DNA of 64,000 bases from JAMZMI01 sp039944535 (GTDB lineage: Bacteria > Bacteroidota > Bacteroidia > Cytophagales > Cyclobacteriaceae): the NCBI GenBank assembly GCA_039944535.1, contig JBDUYP010000007.1, positions 372,001 to 436,000 of the forward strand, in the 5' to 3' direction. Below, one piece after another: positions 52,962 to 62,210 of the stretch. The notes beneath the pieces are model-generated. The model saw only the letters and a program-made list of their open reading frames with translations. It had not been told where the DNA came from and searched no databases. How positions within the stretch are numbered: position 1 is the stretch's first letter; each line of letters begins with the position of its first letter. The position numbers and the translations under genes were made by a program.

Positions 52962-55900
52962 TTAATTATTGATTATGAGCCTGTTGATGACTTGATTGCT
53001 TGCTCCGTCAATGGTACTGGTTACTTGTAATTTATAAAAATAAACACCCTTATCGAGTCTTTCACCATTCTGGTTGGTCAATAATCGGGTCAAATTGTCA
53101 ACAGTGTCAGTCACGTCATCTAGCTCATAAATCCATTCGCTGGCCTTGCTTCCCATCAAATCATACACAGAGATTTTCACAACTAGTGCTTCGCCCTGTC
53201 TGTCGTGCTTAAAGGTGAATGTGGTCTCCCCAGAATCCGTAACCGGGTTGGGGTAGTTCATTGCGCTAAACAATCTGATTTTAGGTTGGTCAGATACTTT
53301 AAACTCAACATACTTAGTACTATAATTATTGTGTGTGTCCCAAATTTTTAGTTGCCCTTTGTATGTGCCTTTGTCGAAATTCTTGATGGGATAGACAATG
53401 CTCCCTGAAGTATAGTCGTCTTTTGTGGCCGTGTAATAATCGTTTAGAGAGATTATGAGCGTATCATTGAGTGTAAGAGTGAGGCTTTGGTTGAATCCGT
53501 TTGAGCTGATGTTGATGCCACTTTCATCAGAAATTCGCGCTACGAACAAGCTGCTTGGCCCCACGACATCTCCGTTGATGAAGTCTGGCTCATTTATATA
53601 AGTCTCTATGATAACAGGGGGTGTGTCGTCTGCTACCGCTGAGGCGGTACCGCCCAAAACCACATTTCTGCTAGCACCGGACGCATCAATCATGGATTCC
53701 TCGCTGATGGCATAAGCCGTCAGGCGACCTTTTTCATATTTATAGGATGAGTTTTTCGGCATCACAAATGTTGCTTCGAATATTCCCAACGCGACACTAA
53801 CATCGCCCCTGTAGAGCGCATTGTCCTGCTCCTGATATTCAAATGGGTCATTTACTTCTCCTGGCAAACCTTTCTTTGGCTGTTCCGGATTGTCCAATCC
53901 TTTGGTCAGTTTATCTCTGGGTATGTCCCAAAGTGTAATGGTAGCGGTTCCATTAAAAGTTTCTAACACGGCAGTGTTATCGTACACTTTTCCTGTGATG
54001 GTCACCGTTTCCAGCGCGCTTAGTGTATCCAAAGTTGTATCCAGATCATCAAATTTGATTTCATATTCGGGGTAATTTAGCGTCAGCATAGGGTCGCCAA
54101 GTAGAGCAAAGTTTCGGTTAATTGGCCCACGCAAACTATTATTCTTCGTGAGTCGCATCACATCACCTAATCGCAAATGTTTACCATTTTCTCTTAGAAA
54201 TACACTTTCGTGAAAAGCGGCATTTACCAGTTTGTTGGTACTCGCGTAAACCGCACGCGTGGTGGTCAGGAGCGCAATGGCTCCCCCATTAGGGTGAAGC
54301 AAAAATTCTTCTGCTCCGGAAACTTTTGATGGATCATCATAAACACCAAAATTACATGTGGCAGTTACGAAAAGCGGGAGCTTGTGCCTATTGCTTAGAT
54401 CAGATATCAATGACACATCGATTACTTCCTCCTGCATGAGTACATTAGATCCGCCATGACCAAGGTAATCCATGACCAGCACGCCTTCTTCCAGTCGTTC
54501 GTTTATGGCACGAATCAGGTCAGGGCTTTCCTGATCTTCTCCTATCTGGTCAAAATTGTCAATGTACAATCTCGTGGAATTGTATTCAGGGCTCTCATCC
54601 TCCAAAATGTCATTCATGTATTCCACGTCTTCCATGTGCTGATTGCCATCTCCATCATCGGCCAGATAGGCTACCTGGGTTCGCCATTTACCTAAAGTGT
54701 AGCTGTTTGGTGTTTTGTATCTTATGATTTTGTTTACCACATCTTCAGCTTGCTCTATCGTCCTCACGGGGATTCGGCCTATGCCAATGTCAAGCGTATG
54801 GTCATGCACAGTGCTTTGGATGGGTGCCCCAGTGTTAGTCTGATCTCCCTCGTACCAATCTCCTTCATCGTCTTCAAGAAAACCAAAGTAATCATCCGAT
54901 GAATGACTATATAGCTTATGCAACGACTCTCTTGATTCGTAAACGGGGACAAAATTCTGGTCAGGAAGTGAGTTGTAGGCGTTGTTAGGATGTCGTTTGT
55001 TGAGCCATCGATAGTCGTAGGATCCATCACCAAACAACAGCCCATATTTCAATTTTTCACCTCCATTGATCCACAAATACCTAAAATAATCCCTGATGGC
55101 TGTCACGTCTTGCATGCCGGACGAAAACTCATTGTAAATCTGCTGCGGAGTTACAATCTCAACGTTCAGTCCGTCATTGCTTTGGTGAAAGTCTGCAAGT
55201 CGTTGCGCTTCAGAAAGGAACTGTGGAGCACAGACGATTATGCCATCTGCGGAGAGGTTCGATTTGATGTTTTGGTTCTGAACCTTGCTGAAATATTCAG
55301 GAGTTTTGGGCGCAGAGAGGTCAAATATCACATATTCTTCTATCTGGCTGCTGGCCATTTGGTTGAAACTTGCTGTGGAGCCTGAGGTGGTATAGAGCTG
55401 ATTTTGGGGGATTGTCGGGTCGCCAATATTCCAAATCAGAAAATCACTAAAGTCCCCGATGTTGATATTGTAAGTGGTGTTTTGATTTACAGTTTTCCTA
55501 TTTCTAAAATGCGTCTGCCCGTCGTACAGCGCAAGACTTCTTTCAAACCCGAGTACAAAATAGTCAAGGTGCCCCTGGCTTGTCTGGCCATTCACTCTGT
55601 TTTCATTGAAAATGATATCCAACCTCAGGTCTTCGACGGTATTGTTTTCTTGAGAAAGAAAAACGGGGTATTCGTATCCCCTATCGGTATACGTGTTGGA
55701 CGAGAGTGCCTTGACTGGGACATTGGCAGCTTCAGTCATATTTAGGAAAACATCGAAGCTTGCGGCAAAAAGTGAGGCGCCAAGTAGTTTGATTTCGGCA
55801 CCTATTGAGTCGCCTATGCCTGGGATGTTATAAGTGAAGGACTGCTCTGTTTTGTTGCCAAAAGCGGAGGTATAGGGTAGACTGTACCATTCTCGTCCGG

Positions 55901-56441
55901 AACTCAGAATGTTTTGTTCGTCAGGGTCGTTTACGATGTAGTCATGGAAAGTGCTGACAGTCGTACCGGAAGTTGCCGGGTTGGCTTTATTTGTCACCCT
56001 CAAACCATCCTCTCCGCCGTAGGTGAGAAAGTAGTAGGTCGTGTCAGAATAATAATTGTTTTGGTGATTTACAGAACCATTAGAGAGTAACTGTGCCGTA
56101 TGCGGGTTCTGACCATAAAAAAGAAAATAGTCACCATCATCCAAAGAGCCATCGGATTCACCAACAGCATAAATGGCATTTTGAGGAGGGTCAGAATGAC
56201 GGAAGACATCATTCTCCTGCGGAAGCATAGCTCCACCTTTCCCATATATTTTGACAGATTTGGGGTTGATAGCGGCGGTGCTAAGGCCCAATTCATTGGA
56301 AAGGAAATTTTTGTCAATTTTATATACTCCACTTTCCGTGACCCCAAGCTTATACCAGTTGCCAGCAGACAGTACGCTTTGTCCTGCACAAATAGTGGAG
56401 GCACCAAGCATCAAGGCTATATAACAAGCTTTTAGGTTCAT
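52962..56441 (-). CDS. porU: Type IX secretion sortase PorU
   Basis: 1159-aa C25-family cysteine protease that removes the C-terminal signal of type IX cargo and attaches it to lipopolysaccharide. Signal peptide at the N-terminus; catalytic His near residue 661 (YLGHGGSNV) and Cys near 694 (TATCNFG). Beyond the catalytic domain lie an Ig-like part and a C-terminal beta domain with YPNPV and GVYFYKLQV, as in other PorU proteins. Length is normal for the family. A promoter-like pair precedes it. Confidence 0.94.
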   Translation of the reverse strand: MNLKACYIALMLGASTICAGQSVLSAGNWYKLGVTESGVYKIDKNFLSNELGLSTAAINPKSVKIYGKGGAMLPQENDVFRHSDPPQNAIYAVGESDGSLDDGDYFLFYGQNPHTAQLLSNGSVNHQNNYYSDTTYYFLTYGGEDGLRVTNKANPATSGTTVSTFHDYIVNDPDEQNILSSGREWYSLPYTSAFGNKTEQSFTYNIPGIGDSIGAEIKLLGASLFAASFDVFLNMTEAANVPVKALSSNTYTDRGYEYPVFLSQENNTVEDLRLDIIFNENRVNGQTSQGHLDYFVLGFERSLALYDGQTHFRNRKTVNQNTTYNINIGDFSDFLIWNIGDPTIPQNQLYTTSGSTASFNQMASSQIEEYVIFDLSAPKTPEYFSKVQNQNIKSNLSADGIIVCAPQFLSEAQRLADFHQSNDGLNVEIVTPQQIYNEFSSGMQDVTAIRDYFRYLWINGGEKLKYGLLFGDGSYDYRWLNKRHPNNAYNSLPDQNFVPVYESRESLHKLYSHSSDDYFGFLEDDEGDWYEGDQTNTGAPIQSTVHDHTLDIGIGRIPVRTIEQAEDVVNKIIRYKTPNSYTLGKWRTQVAYLADDGDGNQHMEDVEYMNDILEDESPEYNSTRLYIDNFDQIGEDQESPDLIRAINERLEEGVLVMDYLGHGGSNVLMQEEVIDVSLISDLSNRHKLPLFVTATCNFGVYDDPSKVSGAEEFLLHPNGGAIALLTTTRAVYASTNKLVNAAFHESVFLRENGKHLRLGDVMRLTKNNSLRGPINRNFALLGDPMLTLNYPEYEIKFDDLDTTLDTLSALETVTITGKVYDNTAVLETFNGTATITLWDIPRDKLTKGLDNPEQPKKGLPGEVNDPFEYQEQDNALYRGDVSVALGIFEATFVMPKNSSYKYEKGRLTAYAISEESMIDASGASRNVVLGGTASAVADDTPPVIIETYINEPDFINGDVVGPSSLFVARISDESGINISSNGFNQSLTLTLNDTLIISLNDYYTATKDDYTSGSIVYPIKNFDKGTYKGQLKIWDTHNNYSTKYVEFKVSDQPKIRLFSAMNYPNPVTDSGETTFTFKHDRQGEALVVKISVYDLMGSKASEWIYELDDVTDTVDNLTRLLTNQNGERLDKGVYFYKLQVTSTIDGASNQVINRLIINN

Positions 56442-56468
56442 GACAAAATCTCAACGAGGTTTGCGAAG

Positions 56469-56501
56469 CAAAATTATCTAAACGTTTGTTGGATAAACAA
56501 A
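56469..56501 (-). promoter_or_regulatory. Promoter of porU
   Basis: On the minus strand TTTG (56498-56501) and TAATTTTG (56469-56476) are 21 nt apart; predicted start near 56465 leaves 24 nt before the ATG. The promoter overlaps the pssA stop. Confidence 0.5.
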
Positions 56502-57149
56502 ATTCCCAATTACAGATAAGACAATATAGGCCGGGATGATGATGACAATGCCTGAAATGCCGTGAATTAAAAATGCTGCTACCCCAATCAATAAGATCAA
56601 ATAACGAAAGATGTTTTGCTTAAACCCATAATTTTTAAACTTCAGCGCGATCATAGGTATATCAGCAACCATCAAGAGGCATGAAGCAAGTGTTATTATG
56701 AGCAGTCCCCAACCTGGGATGGTATATGGTATAAAAGTGAGCGAAGTAATCATGATTGCATTGGCCGGAGTGGGCAGCCCCAGAAACTGGTTTTCCTGCC
56801 TTGTGTCCACATTGAATTTCGCCAGCCTTATTGCCGAAAATGGAGCTATCAAAATGCCGAGATAGCTTAGTGTAAGCGGAGACAGGTCGCTGGTGGCGAT
56901 GGTTCCCTGCATATACAGAGCGGGCAAAAGGCCAAAAGATATCATGTCAGCCAAAGAATCCAGTTGCTTGCCGATATTCGATTTTACGTTTAGCAACCTT
57001 GCGGCAAACCCATCAAAAAAGTCAAATAATGCAGCTATGAGCACGAAATAGATGGCATTCCACAGATCGCCTTTCACAATCGAAATACACCCCAAAACCC
57101 CAACAAGGAGATTCAGACAGGTTATTAAATTTGGGATGTGTTTTTTCAT
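56478..57149 (-). CDS. pssA: CDP-diacylglycerol-serine phosphatidyltransferase
   Basis: Integral membrane enzyme that makes phosphatidylserine, the step before phosphatidylethanolamine. The CDP-alcohol phosphotransferase motif DxxDGxxAR...GxxxDxxxD is present (DFFDGFAARLL, then GKQLDSLAD, about residues 43-70). About six transmembrane helices. 223 aa. Its ATG overlaps the stop of the MBL gene by one base (TGATG), so both are co-translated. Confidence 0.92.
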   Translation of the reverse strand: MKKHIPNLITCLNLLVGVLGCISIVKGDLWNAIYFVLIAALFDFFDGFAARLLNVKSNIGKQLDSLADMISFGLLPALYMQGTIATSDLSPLTLSYLGILIAPFSAIRLAKFNVDTRQENQFLGLPTPANAIMITSLTFIPYTIPGWGLLIITLASCLLMVADIPMIALKFKNYGFKQNIFRYLILLIGVAAFLIHGISGIVIIIPAYIVLSVIGNFVYPTNV

Positions 57150-57787
57150 CAGGCTTTTACGAATGGGTTGTTAATCTTTTCAAAACCTATGGTGGTCTCA
57201 GGCCCATGACCGGGAAAAACTGTTGTTTCATCGGGTAGCGTATATAGCTTTTCGCGGATGTTCTGGAGCAGCAGCTGGTGGTCTCCTCCAGGCAGATCCG
57301 TCCGACCTATACTTTGCTTGAACAAAACATCACCACCAATTAGGATATTATGCTCTTTGCAATAAAAAACCTGATGCCCAGGCGAGTGGCCGGGAGCTTC
57401 CAGTACCTGCATTTTTACGCCACTTATCTCAATGGTTTCACCTTCTTTGATCAGCCTATCAGTTTCGCCTTTCGTGTATTGCTGAATACCCCATTGCGGA
57501 CTATAGGCTGATACTGCTTCATAGTTGGCCACTTCGTTTTCAGGTATCCACAATTCACATCCAAAATGATCCTTGAGATAATAGTTGCCCAGGACATGAT
57601 CTATGTGACAATGTGTATTTAATATGAATTTGACTTTCAGGCCTTCACCCTCAATAAATCCAATGATTTCATCACGTTCGTATTTCTCGTAGCACCCTGG
57701 ATCTATAATGATACACTCATTTTCATCACCGATCAGGAGATAGGTGTTTTCATAAAAAGGGTTAAATACGAAAGATTTAATTTTCAT
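57149..57787 (-). CDS. MBL-fold hydrolase, glyoxalase II-like
   Basis: 212 aa. The zinc motif THCHIDHVLG has His59, His61, Asp63 and His64; later ligands are in APGHSPGHQVF, GGDVLF and FPGHGPET. This short form is like the YcbL-type enzymes, hydrolysing thioesters such as acyl-glutathione or bacillithiol adducts; substrate is not certain. ATG at 57787 chosen, since the longer frame upstream lies over the divergent oxidoreductase promoter. Overlaps pssA by one base. Confidence 0.88.
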   Translation of the reverse strand: MKIKSFVFNPFYENTYLLIGDENECIIIDPGCYEKYERDEIIGFIEGEGLKVKFILNTHCHIDHVLGNYYLKDHFGCELWIPENEVANYEAVSAYSPQWGIQQYTKGETDRLIKEGETIEISGVKMQVLEAPGHSPGHQVFYCKEHNILIGGDVLFKQSIGRTDLPGGDHQLLLQNIREKLYTLPDETTVFPGHGPETTIGFEKINNPFVKA

Positions 57788-57838
57788 GTCGTTTGTAGCA
57801 ATCTGAATTCCTGCAAATTTGCGTAAAATAAGCGAGTC

Positions 57839-58885
57839 TTGAAGAAAGTTGATTATCTCATTGTAGGACAAGGAATAGCCGGAACGCTGTTGGCCTGGGA
57901 GCTGAAGAAGTCGGGCCAAAGCATTTTTGTGCTCAACAAAGAAACGGAAAATACTTCTTCGAATAAGGCTGGAGGCCTTTACAACCCCATTACTGGAAGG
58001 AAAATGGTGAAAACATGGCTTGCCGATGAGATTTTCCCAACACTAGAAACTTATTACGCTGACCTTGAAAAAGAACTTGGAGCGTCATTTCTTTTCCCAA
58101 AAGCCATCTACAGGCCATTTTTCAATATAGAAGAACAAAACGACTGGCAGGGAAAAGCCTCGGCGGATGAGTTTAGTAGATATATTAAAAGTCTGCACCA
58201 CTCATCTTTGGGAATTGATGGCGTAGAAGATCCATTTGGAGGCCTGGAGCTGCAGATGTCAGGCTCTGTGGATTTGCCGATTTTGATACGGCAGGCAAGA
58301 AAACACTTGCAGAGTAGGGGAGAATATGCTGCTGAGGTGTTTGAATATGAACAGTTGGAACTATTGAAATCTGGAGTCAGGTATAAGAATTTCGAAGCAA
58401 ATCGCGTTGTGTTTTGTGAAGGGCCTGATGCCACCAGCAATCCGCTGACCAACCATCTCCCCTTTAAACCAGTGAAAGGCGAGTTGCTCAAAATCAGAAC
58501 TGCATTGTCGGGGGAACAAATTGTTAACAGAGGTGTTTTTATCTTACCAAAAGAGGGTTTCTTTAAGGTAGGGTCAACTTATGATCATGCACGGCTAGAT
58601 CATGAACCCACTGAAGCTGGACGAAAAAATATTACAGAGCGCCTGGCTAAAATTTATAAAAACGATTTTGAGGTAGTGGACCATACAGCAGGGGTGCGTC
58701 CTGCTACCTTTGACCGAAGACCATTTGTCGGCATGTTGGGTTCGCATCAACAAATAGGTGTGTTTAATGGTTTTGGAACAAAAGGCGTTTCCTTAGTTCC
58801 TTTTTTTGCAACCCAGTTTGTAAATTACTTGTTAGGTAAAGGTGAACTTTACCCGGAGGTTGATCTCCGCAGAGTGGAGAAATGA
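57839..58885 (+). CDS. FAD-dependent oxidoreductase, DAO family
   Basis: 348 aa. The Rossmann FAD motif VGQGIAGTLLAWEL begins at residue 9. The C-terminal GVRPATFDRRPFVGMLG and NGFGTKGVSL are typical of the D-amino-acid oxidase/glycine oxidase superfamily. Substrate unknown. TTG start at 57839, directly before the motif. Overlaps the next gene by 4 nt (ATGA), so the two are translationally coupled. Confidence 0.85.
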   Translation: MKKVDYLIVGQGIAGTLLAWELKKSGQSIFVLNKETENTSSNKAGGLYNPITGRKMVKTWLADEIFPTLETYYADLEKELGASFLFPKAIYRPFFNIEEQNDWQGKASADEFSRYIKSLHHSSLGIDGVEDPFGGLELQMSGSVDLPILIRQARKHLQSRGEYAAEVFEYEQLELLKSGVRYKNFEANRVVFCEGPDATSNPLTNHLPFKPVKGELLKIRTALSGEQIVNRGVFILPKEGFFKVGSTYDHARLDHEPTEAGRKNITERLAKIYKNDFEVVDHTAGVRPATFDRRPFVGMLGSHQQIGVFNGFGTKGVSLVPFFATQFVNYLLGKGELYPEVDLRRVEK

Positions 58886-61800
58886 TTTATATGAAGAGAG
58901 TTCTGGTTTCGATGGCGTTAATTCTAGGTTTTGCTTTTTCAGCATCGGCCCAGTATTACTATACCGAGTTCGGTCAAAACCGCATTCAGTATAAGAAATT
59001 CGACTGGTACTTTTACTCTACCAATAATTTTGAGGTTTACTATTACTCCGGCGGTCATCAGTATGCGCTGCAGGCTTTGGATTTTTTGGAGGAGGAATTT
59101 GTGGAACTTACAGACATTCTTGGCTATGCGCCCTACACCAAAACAAAGATTTTCATCTACAATTCCGTTCAGGACATTCAGCAGAGCAACATTGGAGTTG
59201 GGGGAGATGTGTTTACAATAGGTGGTAAAACCGATTTTGTAAAACTTCAGGTAGAGCTTGCACACCCAGGTGGAGCATTGGCATTTAAGCAGAAGATGGT
59301 AGAGAAGCTGGCCGAGATCCTCATCAACGACATGATGTTTGGAGGTAGTCTGGCGGAGATTTTCCAAAACTCCTACCTACTGGCACTTCCTGAGTGGTTC
59401 ATCGGCGGAGCATCTCGGTATCTGGCCTATGGCTGGTCAGAAGATATGGATGATTATGTGAGAGACTATCTGTCCAGAAAAAAAATCAATAGAAATCTGA
59501 AGCTTCAGGGAGAAGATGCGGCGCTCGTAGGGCAGTCCATTTGGAACTTCATAGCCATCAAGTATGGGGAAGGAAACATTTCAAATATCCTAAACCTGAC
59601 CCGAATCATCAGAAATGAAGAAAATAGTATTGCCAGCACGCTAGGTATCGATTTTAAGCAGCTGCTAAAAGACTGGAGGGAGTACTATCAGGTTCAAACC
59701 GAAGAAATTGCCAAAAGCTACAGAGTGCCTGAAGAGAATGAAGAAGTGGCTTCTTACAGAAACCCGAATGTACATATCGGTCATACCGAAATGAATTCGA
59801 CTGGCGACAAAGCAGCTTACACTTATCATAAAAATGGGAAGTATGAGGTGATCGTGGCTGATCTCACCTCAGGCAGACAAACTCGGGTGATGGACGGAGG
59901 TTATTTGATCAATGGTCAGGAGATCGATTATAATCTTCCCCTGATCGATTGGCAAAATGACCATACTCTGGGGGTACTGTACTTCAAAAGGGGGTACCTA
60001 TATCTGGCTACTTACGACCTGGCTACTGGTGAAAGACTTCAAAAGCCCCTGACACGATTCAATCAGATAGAGAGTTTTTCGTTCAATGACAATGGTAAAC
60101 TGGCCGTGATAAGTGGAGATGTGGATGGGAAAAATGACCTCTTCCTGGTGAGTATGAGGAGAAATGCGCTAAAGCGAATTACAGATGATCATTTTGATGA
60201 TTTGGATCCGGCGTTTGTTCCCGGAAGTGCGGCAGTGGTGTTCAGTTCCAATAGGGTGACGGATTCCGTAAAAGTTTCTGACGTCAAGCTCAAAGACATT
60301 GGCAATGTTTACAACCTTTTTATTTACAATCTGGATACTACCACAAATGAGTTTGTCAGGCTCACGAATACCTTTAGTAAAGACCTGAAACCAATCCCAA
60401 AAGACCGGCAGACCTTTTATTATTTAAGTGACCAAAAAGGGCTAAACAATATTTACAAATACAGTTTACAAGATTCCACCTTTATCCAGGTAAGCAATTA
60501 TCAGTACAACGTTCGGGATTACGATATTTCGGCAGGTGCGGATGACATTGCCTATGTCATGCTCGAAAACGGGCGTGAGCGCGTATTTGTTGACAATCAA
60601 GCTGATTTGAGTACACAGACTTTCACTCCTCAAACAGCCAGAAAGAGGCTGGAGCAGGCACGATTTGTGGTGAGCAGGCTACCCAAAATCAGCGTGAAAG
60701 CGGAACAAATCTCTGAGCCGATTATTGTTGAGGATGAATTTTCGGAGGCAGATTCTCTCCTCCTGCCGGATGCGTTCTTTTTTTCGGATACTGACAGCAT
60801 TGCTAACGAGGGTGTTGAAGAAAATCTTATTTCGGAAGAAGATGATGATTTTATCGACATTGACAACTATGAGTTTGAAGATGAGAAAAAGCCAGAATAC
60901 CGACCAGAATCCTTTTTCTCCAATTACCGAAAATTTGAGCGCAAATCGCGAGTGCTAGGGCCTATTGGCTATGAACCACGATTTAGTTTTAGCAACCTTG
61001 TCACGTCTGCGGCGGTAGACCCTATCAGAGGATTTTCGTTTCTTTTAGAGTCTGAGATCAGTGATATTTTGGAAAATCACAGGCTTACGGGAGGAGTGCT
61101 CGTTACTACGGATTTCACCAGTGGAGATATATATGCCGAGTATGACTATCTCAAATATTGGATGGACTTCAGGCTGAGAATGGATCGCAAAGTGTATTTG
61201 TTTAAGGGGGCGGAGACAGATCAGGAGCCGCGGCAAAAGTACACATTGAGCAAAATTGAACTGGCGGCAGCTTTGCCTTTGTCAAACACTTTCAGACTGG
61301 AAGTAGCACCGATTGTGGCGATTACGAACTTTGAAAATCTACAAAGTGATTACGTGATAGGCAATCCGGACGCAGCAGACTATGCTCCTGACAAGACCGT
61401 GACTTTCTTCGGGGGAAAAGGCGCCATGATTCTAGACAATACCATTGAGCGCGGATTCAATATTTATCAGGGGACAAAAGGGAAAATTGAATACACCAAT
61501 TACTACTCGTTCCAAACCCCAGAGCGAAACTTCAGCCGTATTGTTGCTGATCTTAGACATTACCAAAAATTACACAAAGAAATAACACTGGCAGGCCGCT
61601 TGTACTACGGTCGCTCTATGGGAAATAACCCTCAAAACTTTATGATTGGGGGGATGCAAAACTGGATATTCCAACAGCAGGCATCTCAGGGCACAAATGA
61701 TCCCCTTGAGATTCTAGACAGCAATGAAGACGCTACCTACCTCAACTATAAGGATAATTCCAACATCCTTTTCACCGAGTTTGTGACAAACCTGAGAGGG

Positions 61801-62202
61801 TTCGATTTGAATGAAGCCTACGGATCCAATGCGCTGGTTTTCAACGCAGAGTTGAGAGTGCCGCTGTTCAGATATTTTTCAAGGGCACCTATTACCTCCA
61901 ATTTTCTGAGGAACTTTCAGCTTATTGGTTTCTACGATTTTGGGTCTGCCTGGAGCGGAAAATCTCCGATATTCAATGATGTAGTTATCACTAAAACATA
62001 CAAGCCTAGCGAGGATACCGGGTCTGCTTCACCATTTAGCGCGGAGATCGCCAGCTTTCAAAATCCATGGTTGGCGGGCTATGGGTGGGGACTCAGAACA
62101 GTCTTTCTGGGCTACTACCTCAAGCTGGATGTAGCCAAGCCTATTCAGGATTATAAGGTGGGTTCTACTCGTATTTACCTTACTATTGGATTAGATTTCT
62201 AA
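58882..62202 (+). CDS. Propeller/beta-barrel outer-membrane protein, 1106 aa
   Basis: A signal peptide (ending SASAQ near residue 24) leads into a peptidase-MA-like region (about 40-280) in which the HExxH zinc motif is gone (LAEILINDMMF). A TolB-like beta-propeller follows (about 300-610; FSSNRVTDS, YYLSDQKGLNNIYKY), then an acidic linker (about 640-700), and a bacterial surface antigen/Omp85-type barrel (about 730-1106) ending in LTIGLDF. It may be a membrane-anchored scaffold or assembly factor; function unknown. It could start at 58891 instead. Coupled to the FAD oxidoreductase gene. Confidence 0.82.
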   Translation: MIYMKRVLVSMALILGFAFSASAQYYYTEFGQNRIQYKKFDWYFYSTNNFEVYYYSGGHQYALQALDFLEEEFVELTDILGYAPYTKTKIFIYNSVQDIQQSNIGVGGDVFTIGGKTDFVKLQVELAHPGGALAFKQKMVEKLAEILINDMMFGGSLAEIFQNSYLLALPEWFIGGASRYLAYGWSEDMDDYVRDYLSRKKINRNLKLQGEDAALVGQSIWNFIAIKYGEGNISNILNLTRIIRNEENSIASTLGIDFKQLLKDWREYYQVQTEEIAKSYRVPEENEEVASYRNPNVHIGHTEMNSTGDKAAYTYHKNGKYEVIVADLTSGRQTRVMDGGYLINGQEIDYNLPLIDWQNDHTLGVLYFKRGYLYLATYDLATGERLQKPLTRFNQIESFSFNDNGKLAVISGDVDGKNDLFLVSMRRNALKRITDDHFDDLDPAFVPGSAAVVFSSNRVTDSVKVSDVKLKDIGNVYNLFIYNLDTTTNEFVRLTNTFSKDLKPIPKDRQTFYYLSDQKGLNNIYKYSLQDSTFIQVSNYQYNVRDYDISAGADDIAYVMLENGRERVFVDNQADLSTQTFTPQTARKRLEQARFVVSRLPKISVKAEQISEPIIVEDEFSEADSLLLPDAFFFSDTDSIANEGVEENLISEEDDDFIDIDNYEFEDEKKPEYRPESFFSNYRKFERKSRVLGPIGYEPRFSFSNLVTSAAVDPIRGFSFLLESEISDILENHRLTGGVLVTTDFTSGDIYAEYDYLKYWMDFRLRMDRKVYLFKGAETDQEPRQKYTLSKIELAAALPLSNTFRLEVAPIVAITNFENLQSDYVIGNPDAADYAPDKTVTFFGGKGAMILDNTIERGFNIYQGTKGKIEYTNYYSFQTPERNFSRIVADLRHYQKLHKEITLAGRLYYGRSMGNNPQNFMIGGMQNWIFQQQASQGTNDPLEILDSNEDATYLNYKDNSNILFTEFVTNLRGFDLNEAYGSNALVFNAELRVPLFRYFSRAPITSNFLRNFQLIGFYDFGSAWSGKSPIFNDVVITKTYKPSEDTGSASPFSAEIASFQNPWLAGYGWGLRTVFLGYYLKLDVAKPIQDYKVGSTRIYLTIGLDF

Positions 62203-62207
62203 ATTTG
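62200..62207 (+). promoter_or_regulatory. Candidate -7 box at the yicC start
   Basis: TAAATTTG overlaps the stop of the upstream gene and would place a start at about 62211, on the first ATG itself. This could mean a leaderless transcript or use of the ATG at 62223; or it is chance. Confidence 0.28.
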
Positions 62208-62210
62208 CAG

